Below are positions 1 to 10,480 of a stretch of 53,831 nucleotides of DNA, piece after piece. Made by a program: the position numbers and the translations under genes. Source of the DNA: Acidobacteriota bacterium. Lineage in GTDB: Bacteria > Acidobacteriota > Blastocatellia > Pyrinomonadales > Pyrinomonadaceae. The stretch lies in the NCBI GenBank assembly GCA_003223935.1, contig QHXQ01000045.1:1-53831 (forward strand), read 5' to 3'. Position 1 is the first letter of the stretch. The number at the start of each line of letters is the position of its first letter. Below the pieces are notes generated by a model. It saw only the letters and a list, made by a program, of their open reading frames with translations, had not been told where the DNA came from and made no database searches.

Positions 1-1230
1 AATTCTGAAGCCAAGCTGCTGCTCGTCAATACAGAGTTCCGCGCCGAAGTTGATGCGATTCGCAAACGCTTGCACACCTTGCGCGCCGTCGTTGACTTTG
101 ACGACTACGCGCCCGTCGTTGCAGAGTTTGCCGCGACGCCGGATAAGAGTTGGCGCGAGCGGCAACTGACGCGCGCAGACGAAGCGATCATCATCTACAC
201 GTCGGGCACGACGGGGAAGCCGAAGGGTTGTCTGTTGACGCACGGCAATCTGCTGGCGAACGCGCAGCAGATCACCGAATGGTTGAAGTTCACAGATGAA
301 GATCGCTTGCTCACCATCATGCCGCTCTTTCACATGAACGCAGTGATGGTCACGACCATCGCGGCGCTCTACGCGGGCGGTTCGTCCGTCGTCAGCCTGC
401 GCTTTTCCGCTTCACGCTTCTGGCAGATCATCTCCGATTATCAGATCACTTCGGTCGGCACAGTTGCCACGATGCTCTCGATGCTGCTCGCGCGCTACAC
501 GGACGGCGTGCCGGAAGGATTGAAGACAGATCAACTGCGCTTCTGTTGCTGCGGCTCTGCGCCCGTGCCGGCCGAAGTCATCAAACGTTTCGAGGCGGCG
601 TTCGGCGCGCTTATCATCGAAGGCTACGGTCTCTCGGAATCAACCGTGCGCGCGACGTTCAACCCGCCGGACAAGCGGCGCAGACCCGGTTCGTGCGGCC
701 TGCCCATCGGCAACGAGATGCGCGTCGTTGATGAAGCGGACAGGGAAGTGCCGACGGGCGAGCGCGGCGAGATCGTCTTGCGCGGCGAGAATATCTTCAA
801 AGGCTATTTCAAAAACGACGCGGCCACCAAACAGGCATTTCGCGGCGGTTGGTTTCACACGAGCGACATCGGCTACGTGGACGCGGACGGTTTTTTCTAC
901 ATCGTGGATCGCAAGTCCGACATGATCATACGCGGCGGCGAGAACATCTACCCGCGCGAGATTGACGAGGTGCTCTACAAGCACCCTGCGGTTGCGGCCG
1001 CTGCGACCATCGGCGTGCCCGATGAGTTGTACGGCGAAGAGGTCGCAGCCTTCGTCATCTTAAAAGACGGCGCGCAGGCGAGCGCAGATGAGTTGATCGA
1101 ATACTGCCGCGCGCACCTAGCCGATTACAAATGCCCGAAGCAGGTGCGCATCATCGCGGAGATGCCGAAAGGACCAACCGGCAAGGTCTTGAAGCGCGAG
1201 TTGGCGCGCCTCTACACGCCAGCGACTTGA
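1..1230 (+). CDS. AMP-forming acyl-CoA synthetase / ANL-family ligase (5' truncated by window edge)
   Basis: Adenylate-forming ligase that activates a carboxylic acid with ATP and transfers it to CoA; it is probably a fatty or aryl acid:CoA ligase, and the substrate cannot be read. The frame is open from base 1, so the N terminus lies upstream of the window; a TTG at 70 is only an internal codon. Family motifs occur in order: the P-loop YTSGTTGKPKG, the A5 motif GYGLSES, the A7/A8 hinge region around YIVDRKSDMIIRGGENIYP, and the C-terminal catalytic lysine motif PTGKVLKREL. The last two show that the mobile C-terminal domain is complete. No partner gene follows in the same direction for about 300 bases, so no pathway is visible. 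Confidence 0.93.
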   Translation, partial: NSEAKLLLVNTEFRAEVDAIRKRLHTLRAVVDFDDYAPVVAEFAATPDKSWRERQLTRADEAIIIYTSGTTGKPKGCLLTHGNLLANAQQITEWLKFTDEDRLLTIMPLFHMNAVMVTTIAALYAGGSSVVSLRFSASRFWQIISDYQITSVGTVATMLSMLLARYTDGVPEGLKTDQLRFCCCGSAPVPAEVIKRFEAAFGALIIEGYGLSESTVRATFNPPDKRRRPGSCGLPIGNEMRVVDEADREVPTGERGEIVLRGENIFKGYFKNDAATKQAFRGGWFHTSDIGYVDADGFFYIVDRKSDMIIRGGENIYPREIDEVLYKHPAVAAAATIGVPDELYGEEVAAFVILKDGAQASADELIEYCRAHLADYKCPKQVRIIAEMPKGPTGKVLKRELARLYTPAT

Positions 1231-1434
1231 GCGCGCAGCTATGGAAAGCCACCGCCTTTACGCCTTTACCACGGTTGACAGAATGCGTTCAGTTCCATCG
1301 CTGTGGACGCCGATTCGTCTTTCACTAACCGGCCCAAAGTTCACGCGAACAAGTAAGCCCAACCAGTCGCGGACGCACTAGGATTTGCGCGTCCAAGATT
1401 GGACGAAGCTCAACTTAAACAATCCCACAAGGCA

Positions 1435-1460
1435 AAAGCCTCCGTTGCGGCGGAGGCTTT
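1435..1460. terminator. Perfect 10-bp hairpin in the 1231-1531 gap
   Basis: Arms aaagcctccg (1435-1444) and cggaggcttt (1451-1460) pair perfectly around a 6-base loop. It lies about 200 bases after the ligase stop and 70 bases before the next start, so it can end the upstream transcript; there is no long T tract. I see nothing else of note in 1231-1531. Confidence 0.5.
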
Positions 1461-1531
1461 CGCTTTGCGGCGAGTTTGGTTAGTATGTGGCCACGGTGTT
1501 GACCCGCGCCGCCCCTACCCTTCAAAAAGTC

Positions 1532-2500
1532 ATGGCCCAGCTTAGAGACAAAATCCAGAATGCGCTGGACGAGGGGCGTATGCTCGTGCTCGGCTCGCAG
1601 ATTCTCGTCGGCTTCGAGTATCGTTCGGCGTTTGAGCCGGGCTTTGCGCGTCTGCCGCCACATGCACAGTATCTCAAACTCGTCTCTTTGGGCATCATGC
1701 TCATCGCCATCATGCTCATCATGTGGCCTTCGGCTTTTCATCAGATCGTCGAGGGCGGCGAAGATTCGGAACGCCTGCATCGCTTCACCACGCGCATGCT
1801 CTGTTGGGCGCTGTTGCCGTTCGCGCTTGGCTTCGGCATGGACACGTTCGTGGCGATAGAGAAGCAGCACGGGTACACGCCGGGCTTACTAGCTGCGTTT
1901 GGGATGTCTGCGCTGGCGTTATTTTTCTGGTACGGCTTAGAGCTATGGCGGCGCGCGCAGCGTACACCTGAGATTGAGAAGGAGAAGGCGATGTCGGAAG
2001 CTAAGGGAGAGAAGGCGGACGACAAGACGAGGATCGAAGACAAGATCAAGCACGTGTTGACTGAAGCACGCACGGTGCTGCCGGGTGCGCAAGCACTCTT
2101 GGGCTTCGCGTTCATCAGTATGTTCGCCGACGCATTTGATAAACTGCCAGCCTCGTCGAAGACCGTACATCTCGTCAGCCTCGCGCTTGTCGCGCTGAGC
2201 ACCATCTTGTTGATGACGCCGGCCGCATATCATCGCATCGTCGAACAAGGCGAAGAGACCGAACATTTTCACCGCTTTGCCAGCCACGTGCTGCTCGCCG
2301 CCATGATCCCGCTCGCGCTCGGCATCACCGCAGACTTCTACATCGTCCTACGCAAGGTGACCGACTCAATCTTGCTCTCCGCCATCATCGCCGCGCTCCT
2401 GCTGATAGCCTTCTACGGTCTCTGGTTCGGCTACACACTCTACCGCCGCGCGCACCACACGCACGCAGCCACGCAGTCTGCCCCGGCTGCCGCTGACTGA
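1532..2500 (+). CDS. Integral membrane protein with two DUF6328-type repeats
   Basis: Function unknown. The 322-residue product holds two similar halves, each opening with an acidic/basic amphipathic stretch, then two or three hydrophobic helices. A shared pattern runs 'LVSLxxxxxxxxLxxxPxAxHxIVExGExxExxHRF' in both halves (near residues 55-95 and 225-265). This resembles DUF6328 membrane proteins, which normally carry a single copy of about 150 residues, so this looks like an internal duplication fused in frame. A charged linker (EKEKAMSEAKGEKADDKT) joins the halves. I chose ATG 1532; a GTG at 1487 is in frame but adds a poorly structured leader. Neither start has a clear ribosome site. Family call moderate, duplication clear. 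Confidence 0.75.
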   Translation: MAQLRDKIQNALDEGRMLVLGSQILVGFEYRSAFEPGFARLPPHAQYLKLVSLGIMLIAIMLIMWPSAFHQIVEGGEDSERLHRFTTRMLCWALLPFALGFGMDTFVAIEKQHGYTPGLLAAFGMSALALFFWYGLELWRRAQRTPEIEKEKAMSEAKGEKADDKTRIEDKIKHVLTEARTVLPGAQALLGFAFISMFADAFDKLPASSKTVHLVSLALVALSTILLMTPAAYHRIVEQGEETEHFHRFASHVLLAAMIPLALGITADFYIVLRKVTDSILLSAIIAALLLIAFYGLWFGYTLYRRAHHTHAATQSAPAAAD

Positions 2501-2725
2501 AGACTATGAAGCGCCACAAGATATTCAAGGCGCCGAAGCGGACAAATCACCATGCCTGCGTTGACCGGCGCGAAGTGGGCGCAGAAAAGTGAGCAGCGCA
2601 CAACAAATAAAGCATTGACTCCGACGCGAGCAAGGCATAACCTCACGCACATACAGAGCAAACTCTGACAACAATTCCCCTGTGTGTTTGCATCAAGCGT
2701 GAGTTAGCACCGGGAGGTGTAAGTT

Positions 2726-2878
2726 ATGGAATTGATCTTGATCATCGTTTTGATTCTGTTGCTCATCGGCGCAGTACCGGCGTGGCCTTACAGTCGCGGC
2801 TGGGGCTACTATCCGAGCGGCGGCTTGGGCTTGATTCTGCTCATCGTGCTCATCTTGTATTTGCTACATTACATCTGA
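2726..2878 (+). CDS. DUF3309-family small membrane peptide (50 aa)
   Basis: A 50-residue hydrophobic peptide. A good ribosome site (gggaggtg, 2712-2719) precedes ATG 2726. The sequence is an N-terminal leucine/isoleucine helix, the hallmark central motif PAWPYSRGWGYYPSGGLG (residues 18-35), then a second hydrophobic helix ending LLHYI. This matches DUF3309 peptides, common in proteobacteria and acidobacteria and usually about 50 residues; their role is unknown. It stands alone between the duplicated DUF6328-like gene and the ferredoxin/MBL gene. Confidence 0.85.
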   Translation: MELILIIVLILLLIGAVPAWPYSRGWGYYPSGGLGLILLIVLILYLLHYI

Positions 2879-3010
2879 GCCGGAGCAGACCTTGAAACCC
2901 TGACCGCTAACACACGAGGGCGGTGCGCTCTGCACCTCTCGCTGCACACCTCTGCGCGCCCGCGCCGCCCAACTTTGCGCTTTGAACTTTTAACCTTAAA
3001 CTAAACTCGT

Positions 3011-3889
3011 ATGGCCAAACTTGCGTTGCGCTTGCCGGAGAACGTGGCGGGCGATTTCTACGTGGATTCGACCTGCATTGATTGCGATGCTTGCCGGCAA
3101 CTCGCGCCCGAAGTGTTCCGCGATCACGGCGAGCAGACGAGCGTCTATCATCAACCGGAAACAGACGCCGAAGTGCGGCGCGCGTTGATGGCGCTCGTCG
3201 CCTGCCCGACCGCCTCAATCGGCACGACCGAGCACCACGACGCGCGCATCGGCATTGACGCTTTCCCGTTGCCGATTGCGGAGAATGTCTATTTCTGTGG
3301 CTTCACGTCGGAGTCGAGCTTCGGCGCGTGGAGTTATCTGATCGTGCGACCAGAGGCGGCGGGCGGCAACGTGCTCGTTGATTCGCCGCGCTTCGCCTCG
3401 CAACTCGTCAAACGGATCGAAGCTTTGGGCGGCGTGCGGCAGATGTTTCTCTCGCATCGCGACGACATCGCCGAGCACGCGCGCTTCGCCAAACGCTTCA
3501 ACTGCTCGCGCATCATGCACGCCGACGATAATGCAGCACGACACGGCGTCGAACAGATCATCAAAGGGAATGCTCCGATCAAACTCGACAATGAGCTAAC
3601 AATCATCCCCACACCCGGCCACACGCGCGGGCATATAGTCTTACATTATCGTGACAAGTTCCTCTTCACCGGCGACCATCTCGCTTGGTCGCCGGAGCGC
3701 GAGACGTTGACCGCGTTTCGCAGCGTCTGCTGGTACTCTTGGCCCGAACAGATTCATTCGATGCAGCGTCTGCTCGATTATCGTTTCGAGTGGGTACTGC
3801 CCGGCCACGGGCGCATACACCACGCGCCCGCCGCAGAGATGCACACGCATTTGCAGCGTTGTGTTGCATGGATGAAGGCGCGGGACTAA
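3011..3889 (+). CDS. Ferredoxin-metallo-beta-lactamase fusion protein
   Basis: Soluble 292-residue fusion. Residues 1-75 form a single-cluster ferredoxin: C22, C25 and C28 (CIDCDAC) plus C65 followed by proline can hold one [4Fe-4S] cluster. Residues 85-290 are a metallo-beta-lactamase fold: SHRDD with H149, D151 and D152, then H156, GHTRGH (H204, H208), GDH (D222, H223) and the C-terminal PGHG. The usual HxHxDH is replaced by HxDDxxxH, a variant I recall from ferredoxin-linked MBL proteins. The substrate is unknown; the architecture suggests a redox-coupled hydrolase. ATG 3011 follows an A/T-rich leader with no strong ribosome site. The gene is convergent with the large cytochrome gene and is separated from it by a 21-bp perfect hairpin. 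Confidence 0.85.
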   Translation: MAKLALRLPENVAGDFYVDSTCIDCDACRQLAPEVFRDHGEQTSVYHQPETDAEVRRALMALVACPTASIGTTEHHDARIGIDAFPLPIAENVYFCGFTSESSFGAWSYLIVRPEAAGGNVLVDSPRFASQLVKRIEALGGVRQMFLSHRDDIAEHARFAKRFNCSRIMHADDNAARHGVEQIIKGNAPIKLDNELTIIPTPGHTRGHIVLHYRDKFLFTGDHLAWSPERETLTAFRSVCWYSWPEQIHSMQRLLDYRFEWVLPGHGRIHHAPAAEMHTHLQRCVAWMKARD

Positions 3890-3934
3890 ACAATCGCGGC
3901 GCGGCAGTTTTTAACGCACAGGGGCGCAAAGCTA

Positions 3935-3985
3935 AGAACGCAAAAGGACGCAGAGATTGATCTTCTCTGCGTCCTTTTGCGTTCT
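3935..3985. terminator. Bidirectional terminator: perfect 21-bp inverted repeat
   Basis: The arm at 3935-3955 (agaacgcaaaaggacgcaga + g) is the exact complement of 3965-3985, with a 9-base loop. It sits between two convergent stop codons, the place expected for a two-way terminator. The loosely repeated word (cgcaaag / cgcaaaagg / cgcaga) is typical of the other intergenic palindromes in this window. Confidence 0.75.
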
Positions 3986-4005
3986 CTCTTCGCGCTCTTT
4001 CCCGT

Positions 4006-7000
4006 TTAATTCCTCTTTGCCCTGCGCCTGCGCCAGCCGACGGCAACAAAGAATAGGCCGACGCTGCCGCCGATGAGCGCTTGCGTCCGGCCGGCAAGAG
4101 ACAGCGGCGAGTTGAACGACACGTCCGTGTCTGCATCTGAATCTACAGCATCGTCTGACGAATCGGACGTGCTGGCCGCGCTCTTCAATGCTTGCGCGGG
4201 TGTGTTTGGTGTGTCGGAGACGGTGAAGAGTTTGCCGTCGAGCAGGTACATGTGCTGCATCTCGGCGAGGTTGAACGGGCGCGCGCCGCGCCGGCCGAAG
4301 ACGGCGAGTTGATTGCCGCTCTCGTCCACAGCGCGATCACGATCCAAGCCCTTCGAGATGGCAAGGGCCGGCCCCTTCGTCTTCATCCAAGCGATCAACT
4401 TCGGCTCAGGGCGCGGGCTGAAGCCGCCGTAGGTCTGCATCGTTTCGGGGTCGGTCAGTTGCAAGATGCGCAGGCCGTTCTTGCCGTCAGCGACGTAAGC
4501 ATAGAGGCTCGCGTTGGTCATCGCGACCTTCACTTGATGCACGTCGTTCAACTGGCCGTCGGCGTTGTACATGATCGGCGGTTGCGGGTGTTCAGGTTGC
4601 TGCACGTCAATGATCGCGATGCCATCCTCGCCGTCGGCGACGTAAGCGTAGGTGCGCGCCACGTAAACGTCGTGCGCGTGCTTGAGCGCGACAGTTGCGC
4701 CGTCAACTAGGTGCGCTTGCTCGGGCTGCGTGATGTCTATGACCTGCAACCCGTCGTCGTCCGCGACGAAGGCGTAACGGAATTGTACCTGCACCGCTTT
4801 CGCGCCGCGCAAGGGGATGGTCTTGACGACCTTCGGCTCAAGCGGCTTGTCTATGTCCACGATGACGAGCGAGTGGTCGGTCGTAATATAAGCGTGCGTG
4901 CCGGCGATCTGGATGTTGGTCGCGTCGTTTAAGACGCCGTCGGGATTCCACGTCAGCGCGCGCTTCAGATAGTTGTTCAAAGGATCGCCGTCCAAAAGCG
5001 TTGCGGCGTTGACGAGGACAAGGCCCTCATACTTGTCCACGACATAGAGGAAGGCGTAGAGCAGATGGATCGGCTGCTCTTGGTTCATGGGGTTGCGCGT
5101 GCGCGCCGGATCGACGCCGAGCGTGGTCGGCGAAGCGATGGCGGTGGCATACTTCGTCTTAACCCAGAACCTTTGGCCGAAGCGCGAGACGGGCGCGGTG
5201 TTGATCTTCTCAGAGAAGCCTTTGTGATCGATCTCAGCCACGTCATAGACGCGCAAGCCGCCTGCGCCCGTCGCGGCGTAGAGATACTCGCCGCGCAGTT
5301 GCACATTTAAGACTTTCGGGTTGCCCTCGTGCTCCGTGTAAGTCTTCAACTCGCGCTTCTCTTTGTTGACGAACTTGTCGTAGTCGTCCGGGTAGGCGAG
5401 CTTTTGCAGCGTGCTGCCATAGACCGCTTGCGGCTCCGAGTGTTCAGTGACGGCGGCGACTTCGAGCGCGTCTTCACAGGCGACATAGACGTAGCGCCCC
5501 ATGAAGTTGACGAAGTTCGTGCCTTGCAACATGAGTTGCGCCATCCAAGCGTTGTTGTCGTTCTGCTCGGAGATGTGACAGTCGGTGCAGCCTTTCGTCT
5601 CGACCGACCGAACTGTATGCGGCACGTGCGTCGAGAACGCTTGCCCGCTATAGCCCTCGGCCGAAATAGTCTGCTGCTGCGCGTAAATCCATTCGCGGTT
5701 CTGATTCTGCGAACTGACGATGACCGCGGAGCGCGAAGCGACGGGCGCGATGCGATGGCCTGTGGTCGTGCCGTCTTTGCCGAGCATAAAGACGTCGTCG
5801 CGCAGGACTTGGAAGTTGTAGGTCGTGTAGTTGCGCGACTCCGTAGCCTCGTTGTGGCGATTGGGCATCTTGCGGTTCGCCTGCATCGAGAGGTGACAGC
5901 CGAAGCAACTGGTCATCCAAGCTGAGTGACAAGTGAAGCAGGACATCTCGCTGTTCGGATGCGCCAGCGCTGCTTCGCTGCCGGGCACGTCGCCCCAAGT
6001 CTTGTTGTCCTTCTGGATGGTCTTGGCGTAGCGCGATAGTTCGTTGTAGTCGGGCGAGGCGGGATCAATCGTGTCGCGCGTCTGCTTGACGCGCCACCAA
6101 CGACCCGGCTCAACGAGCGAGTTCTGTATGACCTCGCCGTTCTTATACTCGACCGTCTGTTCTTGGCCCTTCGCGTCCTTGTAGGTCTTGGTCAGCGGCT
6201 TCGCGCTCGGATTCTTCTTGATGTCGGGCGCAAGCTCGAACAGGGGAATCTTGTTGCCTTGTAGATCGCGCGCGTAGAGATTGCGCGTCAGGTCTTTCTG
6301 GCCGCTGCGTGGTGCGCGCAGGTTGCGGCCCTTGTTTGTGTCAACCAGTTGGCCGCCGTAGCCGCTCTGACCGGCGGCGGGGCCTGTGGTGACGAGTTTG
6401 GTGCGCTCTTGGATCGTGCCGTGACAATCGGTGCAGCCGATCTCGATGGCGGCGCGCGGCTCGTTGTACATGATGCCTGTGCCGTGCGAGTCTTGGCGGA
6501 AGTGGCAGTCGGCACAGTGCATGCCCTTCTCAAGATGTATGTCCTTGAGATGGACGGGCTGACCCGATTTGCCGAGGATGGACGAAGAGGTCGGATCGTT
6601 ATCCGCGTAGGCTACGGCGCGGCGCAGTTTTTCTGAGGTCACGTTCTTGACGGGCCGGCCGAAGGTGTCGATGAAATTGCCTTGCCGGTCGCGTTTGAAG
6701 ACGGCGCGATAGAGCCAGCCGTGCCCATGATAATCTGCGAGTTGGATGTTCTTGAACGACTTGTTCAGTTCACCGTCGGGGTCGCCCGTCTTGACGAGGA
6801 AATCATCGGGCGCGATGCGGTCGTCGTCTTTGTATTCAGACCACAGTCCGCGTGGGGACGAGCCTTCGGGGTTACGATTGTACTTGTGCTGTTCCTCTTC
6901 CTGCGACGGATTGTGCTGCTCTTTCGGATAGAGCTTGTCGCCGTCCGATTCGTTGTCCCACCAGATCATGCCGGTGTAGGTAGCGACCATGTTCTCGCCG

Positions 7001-8247
7001 GGGTGCATGTGGCAGACCATGCACTGCGAGGTCGGGATGCCGCTCGTCAAGGTGTGCTTGATCGGATGACCCGGTTCGTTGCGCGGGATGGTCGTGTCGC
7101 CCGATTGCGAGTAGGCGAGGTTGCCGTATTGCGCATAAGGGCCGGAGTTGACGCGGCTTCGGTCGTTCGCATAGATAACGTGACAGGACGTGCAACCGGA
7201 CGAACGGAAGTCGCCCGGATGATCGTTTGTGCCGAAATGATTCAAGGTCGGATCGAGCAGGCGCGTCTTTTGAATGCCGAGATAGACCGGGTCGGTGCGT
7301 TGCTGCGTGCCGAGACCGCGTGCGCTCAAACCTTTCGCGGGCTTGCCGGGGTCTTCCTCTTTTTCGGGTAGTCCAACTTCGACCCGCCCTTTATCGCCGC
7401 GCTCGAAGACGCGCAGGATGTTGCCGGGTTGCGAAATTTCCCAGCGCGGGAGCGGATCGAGGAAGGGAATCCAGCCCTTTTGTAGTTGCTGCTCTTGCGT
7501 CGGCAGCGGCACGGAGACGAGTCGTTCGGGGCCGCCTTCGGGCGAGACGCTTTCGCCGAAGCGCGAATCTCTGAACGGGAAGCCGCCGTTGTTGTAGAGC
7601 GCCGCACCGTTGAGGAATAAGCCAGTGCGCATGTTGCTCGTCTCGTTCGCTACGACCTCTTGTGAGTGACACTCGCCGCAAGTTTTCTGCGTCACACGGA
7701 AGTCGCCCGGATTGACGAAGCGCACGTATTCCCAACTCTCCAAGTTGAGCAGCGCGTTCATGCGTTCCGGTTTCGCACTCGTGTGCTTGCCTTTGTACTC
7801 CCAATACTCAGGATGGCGCGGGCGCACGTGTGAATCTTCAATCGTCTTGCCGACAGGATTGCCGCCGTGACAATAGGTGCAAGAGAGACCTTGCCCATCC
7901 TTGCCGTCAGCGCCGAGCTTGCCATTCTCTGTGACGTGCATCGGCTCTGTGTTGCCGTGACACGAGACGCAGCCCTCGACCGCAGGCGCACTACTTTGCG
8001 CGGGCGCAGCCGCAGCATTATTGTCCGGTTGCGCTGCGACGGACGACACGCCCGTGTGCGTCGTCCTTGTGGCCGAAGCCGCGCCCGTTTTGGTGTTCGC
8101 GCGTGGCGCGGCAGCACGATTGGCTGGCGCGGTGATGTTGCTGTTGGCCGAAGAGCGCGGGCCGCTCAGCACGAGCGCGCCGATGAGCGCACACGTCATG
8201 ATGACGAGCAACAGTTTGAAGCGTGCAACGAATCCGAACCTGCGCAT
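4006..8247 (-). CDS. Decahaem c-type cytochrome with C-terminal LVIVD beta-propeller
   Basis: A 1413-residue exported electron carrier. After a signal/anchor helix ([16 protein letters not shown]) and an Ala/Thr-rich linker come ten CxxCH haem sites: CVSCH, CTYCH, CGECH, CTSCH, CMVCH, CADCH, CTDCH, CFTCH, CFGCH and CTDCH, spread from about residue 93 to 890. Residues about 900-1340 carry repeated short strands such as LVIVDI, LQVIDI, IAIIDV and LRILQL, each following an AYVAD/AYITTD-like strand. This is the LVIVD/propeller pattern. The tail is a Ser/Asp-rich stretch, one hydrophobic helix and RRRRAKR. I chose ATG 8247 because gggagaga lies just upstream; an in-frame codon at 8271 lacks this. 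The gene follows the outer-membrane barrel gene at 8369-10480, suggesting a shared electron-export role. No catalytic family is recognised. Confidence 0.9.
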   Translation of the reverse strand: MRRFGFVARFKLLLVIMTCALIGALVLSGPRSSANSNITAPANRAAAPRANTKTGAASATRTTHTGVSSVAAQPDNNAAAAPAQSSAPAVEGCVSCHGNTEPMHVTENGKLGADGKDGQGLSCTYCHGGNPVGKTIEDSHVRPRHPEYWEYKGKHTSAKPERMNALLNLESWEYVRFVNPGDFRVTQKTCGECHSQEVVANETSNMRTGLFLNGAALYNNGGFPFRDSRFGESVSPEGGPERLVSVPLPTQEQQLQKGWIPFLDPLPRWEISQPGNILRVFERGDKGRVEVGLPEKEEDPGKPAKGLSARGLGTQQRTDPVYLGIQKTRLLDPTLNHFGTNDHPGDFRSSGCTSCHVIYANDRSRVNSGPYAQYGNLAYSQSGDTTIPRNEPGHPIKHTLTSGIPTSQCMVCHMHPGENMVATYTGMIWWDNESDGDKLYPKEQHNPSQEEEQHKYNRNPEGSSPRGLWSEYKDDDRIAPDDFLVKTGDPDGELNKSFKNIQLADYHGHGWLYRAVFKRDRQGNFIDTFGRPVKNVTSEKLRRAVAYADNDPTSSSILGKSGQPVHLKDIHLEKGMHCADCHFRQDSHGTGIMYNEPRAAIEIGCTDCHGTIQERTKLVTTGPAAGQSGYGGQLVDTNKGRNLRAPRSGQKDLTRNLYARDLQGNKIPLFELAPDIKKNPSAKPLTKTYKDAKGQEQTVEYKNGEVIQNSLVEPGRWWRVKQTRDTIDPASPDYNELSRYAKTIQKDNKTWGDVPGSEAALAHPNSEMSCFTCHSAWMTSCFGCHLSMQANRKMPNRHNEATESRNYTTYNFQVLRDDVFMLGKDGTTTGHRIAPVASRSAVIVSSQNQNREWIYAQQQTISAEGYSGQAFSTHVPHTVRSVETKGCTDCHISEQNDNNAWMAQLMLQGTNFVNFMGRYVYVACEDALEVAAVTEHSEPQAVYGSTLQKLAYPDDYDKFVNKEKRELKTYTEHEGNPKVLNVQLRGEYLYAATGAGGLRVYDVAEIDHKGFSEKINTAPVSRFGQRFWVKTKYATAIASPTTLGVDPARTRNPMNQEQPIHLLYAFLYVVDKYEGLVLVNAATLLDGDPLNNYLKRALTWNPDGVLNDATNIQIAGTHAYITTDHSLVIVDIDKPLEPKVVKTIPLRGAKAVQVQFRYAFVADDDGLQVIDITQPEQAHLVDGATVALKHAHDVYVARTYAYVADGEDGIAIIDVQQPEHPQPPIMYNADGQLNDVHQVKVAMTNASLYAYVADGKNGLRILQLTDPETMQTYGGFSPRPEPKLIAWMKTKGPALAISKGLDRDRAVDESGNQLAVFGRRGARPFNLAEMQHMYLLDGKLFTVSDTPNTPAQALKSAASTSDSSDDAVDSDADTDVSFNSPLSLAGRTQALIGGSVGLFFVAVGWRRRRAKRN

Positions 8248-8315
8248 CAACTCTCTCCCTATCGCTGGCAAGAAACTTAATGAGCGATCTGTCTGATGAA
8301 AACTGTCGGCGCGTT

Positions 8316-8357
8316 GCCGACGGGCGGCGAAACTTTCAAATGCGCCGCCCGGTCGGC
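8316..8357. terminator. GC-rich hairpin between barrel and cytochrome genes
   Basis: gccgacgggcggcg (8316-8329) pairs with cgccgcccggtcggc (8343-8357) with one bulged base. It lies in the 121-base gap between the barrel stop and the cytochrome start, so it may attenuate or process the joint transcript. No T tract is present. Confidence 0.45.
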
Positions 8358-8368
8358 AGCGGTCACGA

Positions 8369-10480
8369 TTAGAAGATGAACTTCACTTGCGCGAAGAGCG
8401 CGTACAGAGGTTTGTTCGGGTTGATATTGACCCCGTCCGCCGAGCAGAAGTCGGGCACGTTGGGCGGACAGTTGCGCGTGCGGTCGGTATAGATGTCGCG
8501 GAAGCCGCGGCGCGGTTTCAAGGTCGAAGCGCCGAACGTAAGCTGTATGTTATTGATCAAGAGCGGGCGATACTGCACGCCCATGCTCAGGTCATAGCCG
8601 ATGTCGTGGCGAATGTGGTTCTGGAAGAGCAAGTATTCGAGCGACTCCGTGCGATGGAAGCGCAAGTAGTTGCCGTTGAAGATCAGCTTGATGCGCTGCG
8701 TAAAGTCAACGTCAATGCCGGCGTTGTAGATCAGGATGCCGGGATTGACGAAGTTTGGCTGACCTTGAATCTTGCTGCTGCGCAGAGACGGCAAGAGCGA
8801 GTTCGGCTGCACCAGTCCGACCGCAGCGCCGGTGAGCGGAATGCCGACGCGATTCCAGAAAGAGAACTGTCCGCCGACGAAATTCGGATCGTCGAAGATC
8901 GCATCGAAACCCGAAGCGCGATTGTCGGTCGGGTTCTTATCGCCTTGCGCGAAGAAGAACGACGCGCGGTAGCGCAGGAAGTCGCGATCCATCGAAGCCT
9001 CGACCGCCGCCATCTGCGAACGAATCGTGACCGGCCGACCGGCAATCGGGTTGCGGTCGTCGTGCCCGAAGGCGAAGTAGTAAGCGTTCGTCAGATTGAT
9101 CCGGCCCAAGTGGCCGTCGCCGTTTAAGCCAATGTAGCCGACGTTGACCGTGTGCGGGCGAAAATCGCCGACGAGCGCAGGCCGGACGAGGAAGCCATTG
9201 CGATCATACTCGACCGAGCGCCGGTCGTTGTTGAAGGCAAAGACGACCTGCGCGGTGTAGCCGCGCTTGATGAAGTCCTGCTTGAAGAGGTTGGCAATAT
9301 AGACGCGCTGCGGCCGCAGGTCGAAGCGATTGAGACCGCTGTTCGTGTCCTTCTCAAGCTGCGCGAAGTAGGCGACATTGAACTGATACTTGTTGTTCTT
9401 GAACGCGCCGAAGAGCCGCCCGCCGAGATTGTTGTCGCTGTAGAGGAAGCCGCGCGCATCGGAGACGAACGGTTGAATGCCGACGCGCGCCGAGATGAAG
9501 TCGAAGTTCGAGTTCACGTCTTCGAGCTTAACTTCGCCGAAGGCCTCTTCGAGCGAGAACTGCGTGTCGGTGCGGGTCGTGCCGCGCCGCACGTCTATGT
9601 TGATGACGCCGGTTTCGCGGGCGCGGACGAAATTTGGCAGACTGAAGGTCGGCGAGATTTTGATCGCCCAAGAGCGCGGGCGGAAAGTCGAGTCGCCTCT
9701 GAACATCTCAAAGGTGAACTGCATGATGTGATTGACGGCCAAGACTTCGGGCTTGCCAAAGAACTCTGCGCTGCCCGGTCGCGCGCTCGACACGTTCGAC
9801 GGGATCGGCGTGCGGAACTGCTGCACCACAGCCGTATCAACCGCCGACAAGATCATGAAGACCTTCTGGCCGAAGATCGGATAGTCGCCTTTGAGTATGT
9901 TCAGGTCGTAAGGGTTGTACCAATGCCCTTTGCGAAACGGGATGTCGCGCCCGCGCGCGCCAAGGTCGCCGTAGCGATCATATTCGGGGAAGTTGATGCG
10001 CCAACGGTCGCGCACCTCTTCACGACCGGGGCGCGTTAATGTTGGAGGGGAAATGGTGCCGCGTCCGGCGTAGCCGGCCGGCGACTCGTTCGCCGTCGGG
10101 TCAACCGGCTTCGGCAGCGGCTCTTTCAACGCTTGCAGATCAATATCAACGGTCGCGTCCTTGCCCGGCTCGACGATGATGTTCTCGCGGTCGAAGGTCT
10201 GCATGTCGGGCGCGTTGACGAGGATGCGATACGCGCCCGCCGGCACCTTGAACGAAAACGTGCCGCCGGAACTCGTGCGCGTGGTCTCGCGCTTGGTCGT
10301 GACCTGATTGATCGCCATCACCGTCACACCGGCCATGGGCGCTTTCGTTGAGTTGCGCACCGTGCCGGTGATTCGTCCGTCCTGCGCCGCGGCCGTGGCT
10401 GCGCAGCAGCAGAGCAGAAGCAGACAGAAGGCGAGCGAACCAAATGTGTGCGTGTTGCGCTGAGCTTGCATGCGGGACAT
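8369..10480 (-). CDS. Outer-membrane beta-barrel protein with N-terminal carboxypeptidase-regulatory-like domain
   Basis: A 703-residue exported protein. A signal peptide ([18 protein letters not shown]) precedes an Ig-like carboxypeptidase regulatory domain (residues about 35-115: [20 protein letters not shown], then [16 protein letters not shown]), a proline-rich linker, and about 550 residues of alternating amphipathic strands. The protein ends in an aromatic residue (QVKFIF), the usual barrel insertion signal. I see no TonB box or plug motif, so I do not call it a TonB-dependent receptor. ATG 10480 has gagg 7 bases upstream; TTG 10492 is less likely. It is the promoter-proximal partner of the decahaem cytochrome and could form an outer-membrane electron conduit or porin for it; that is inference. 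Confidence 0.82.
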   Translation of the reverse strand: MSRMQAQRNTHTFGSLAFCLLLLCCCAATAAAQDGRITGTVRNSTKAPMAGVTVMAINQVTTKRETTRTSSGGTFSFKVPAGAYRILVNAPDMQTFDRENIIVEPGKDATVDIDLQALKEPLPKPVDPTANESPAGYAGRGTISPPTLTRPGREEVRDRWRINFPEYDRYGDLGARGRDIPFRKGHWYNPYDLNILKGDYPIFGQKVFMILSAVDTAVVQQFRTPIPSNVSSARPGSAEFFGKPEVLAVNHIMQFTFEMFRGDSTFRPRSWAIKISPTFSLPNFVRARETGVINIDVRRGTTRTDTQFSLEEAFGEVKLEDVNSNFDFISARVGIQPFVSDARGFLYSDNNLGGRLFGAFKNNKYQFNVAYFAQLEKDTNSGLNRFDLRPQRVYIANLFKQDFIKRGYTAQVVFAFNNDRRSVEYDRNGFLVRPALVGDFRPHTVNVGYIGLNGDGHLGRINLTNAYYFAFGHDDRNPIAGRPVTIRSQMAAVEASMDRDFLRYRASFFFAQGDKNPTDNRASGFDAIFDDPNFVGGQFSFWNRVGIPLTGAAVGLVQPNSLLPSLRSSKIQGQPNFVNPGILIYNAGIDVDFTQRIKLIFNGNYLRFHRTESLEYLLFQNHIRHDIGYDLSMGVQYRPLLINNIQLTFGASTLKPRRGFRDIYTDRTRNCPPNVPDFCSADGVNINPNKPLYALFAQVKFIF

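Noticed and set aside
9152..10039. 295-codon plus-strand frame opposite the barrel gene
   Set aside because: No family features; the opposite strand has a signal peptide, regulatory domain and barrel end.
8369..10480. TonB-dependent receptor call for the barrel
   Set aside because: No TonB box or plug motifs seen; only the carboxypeptidase-regulatory domain and barrel strands are supported.
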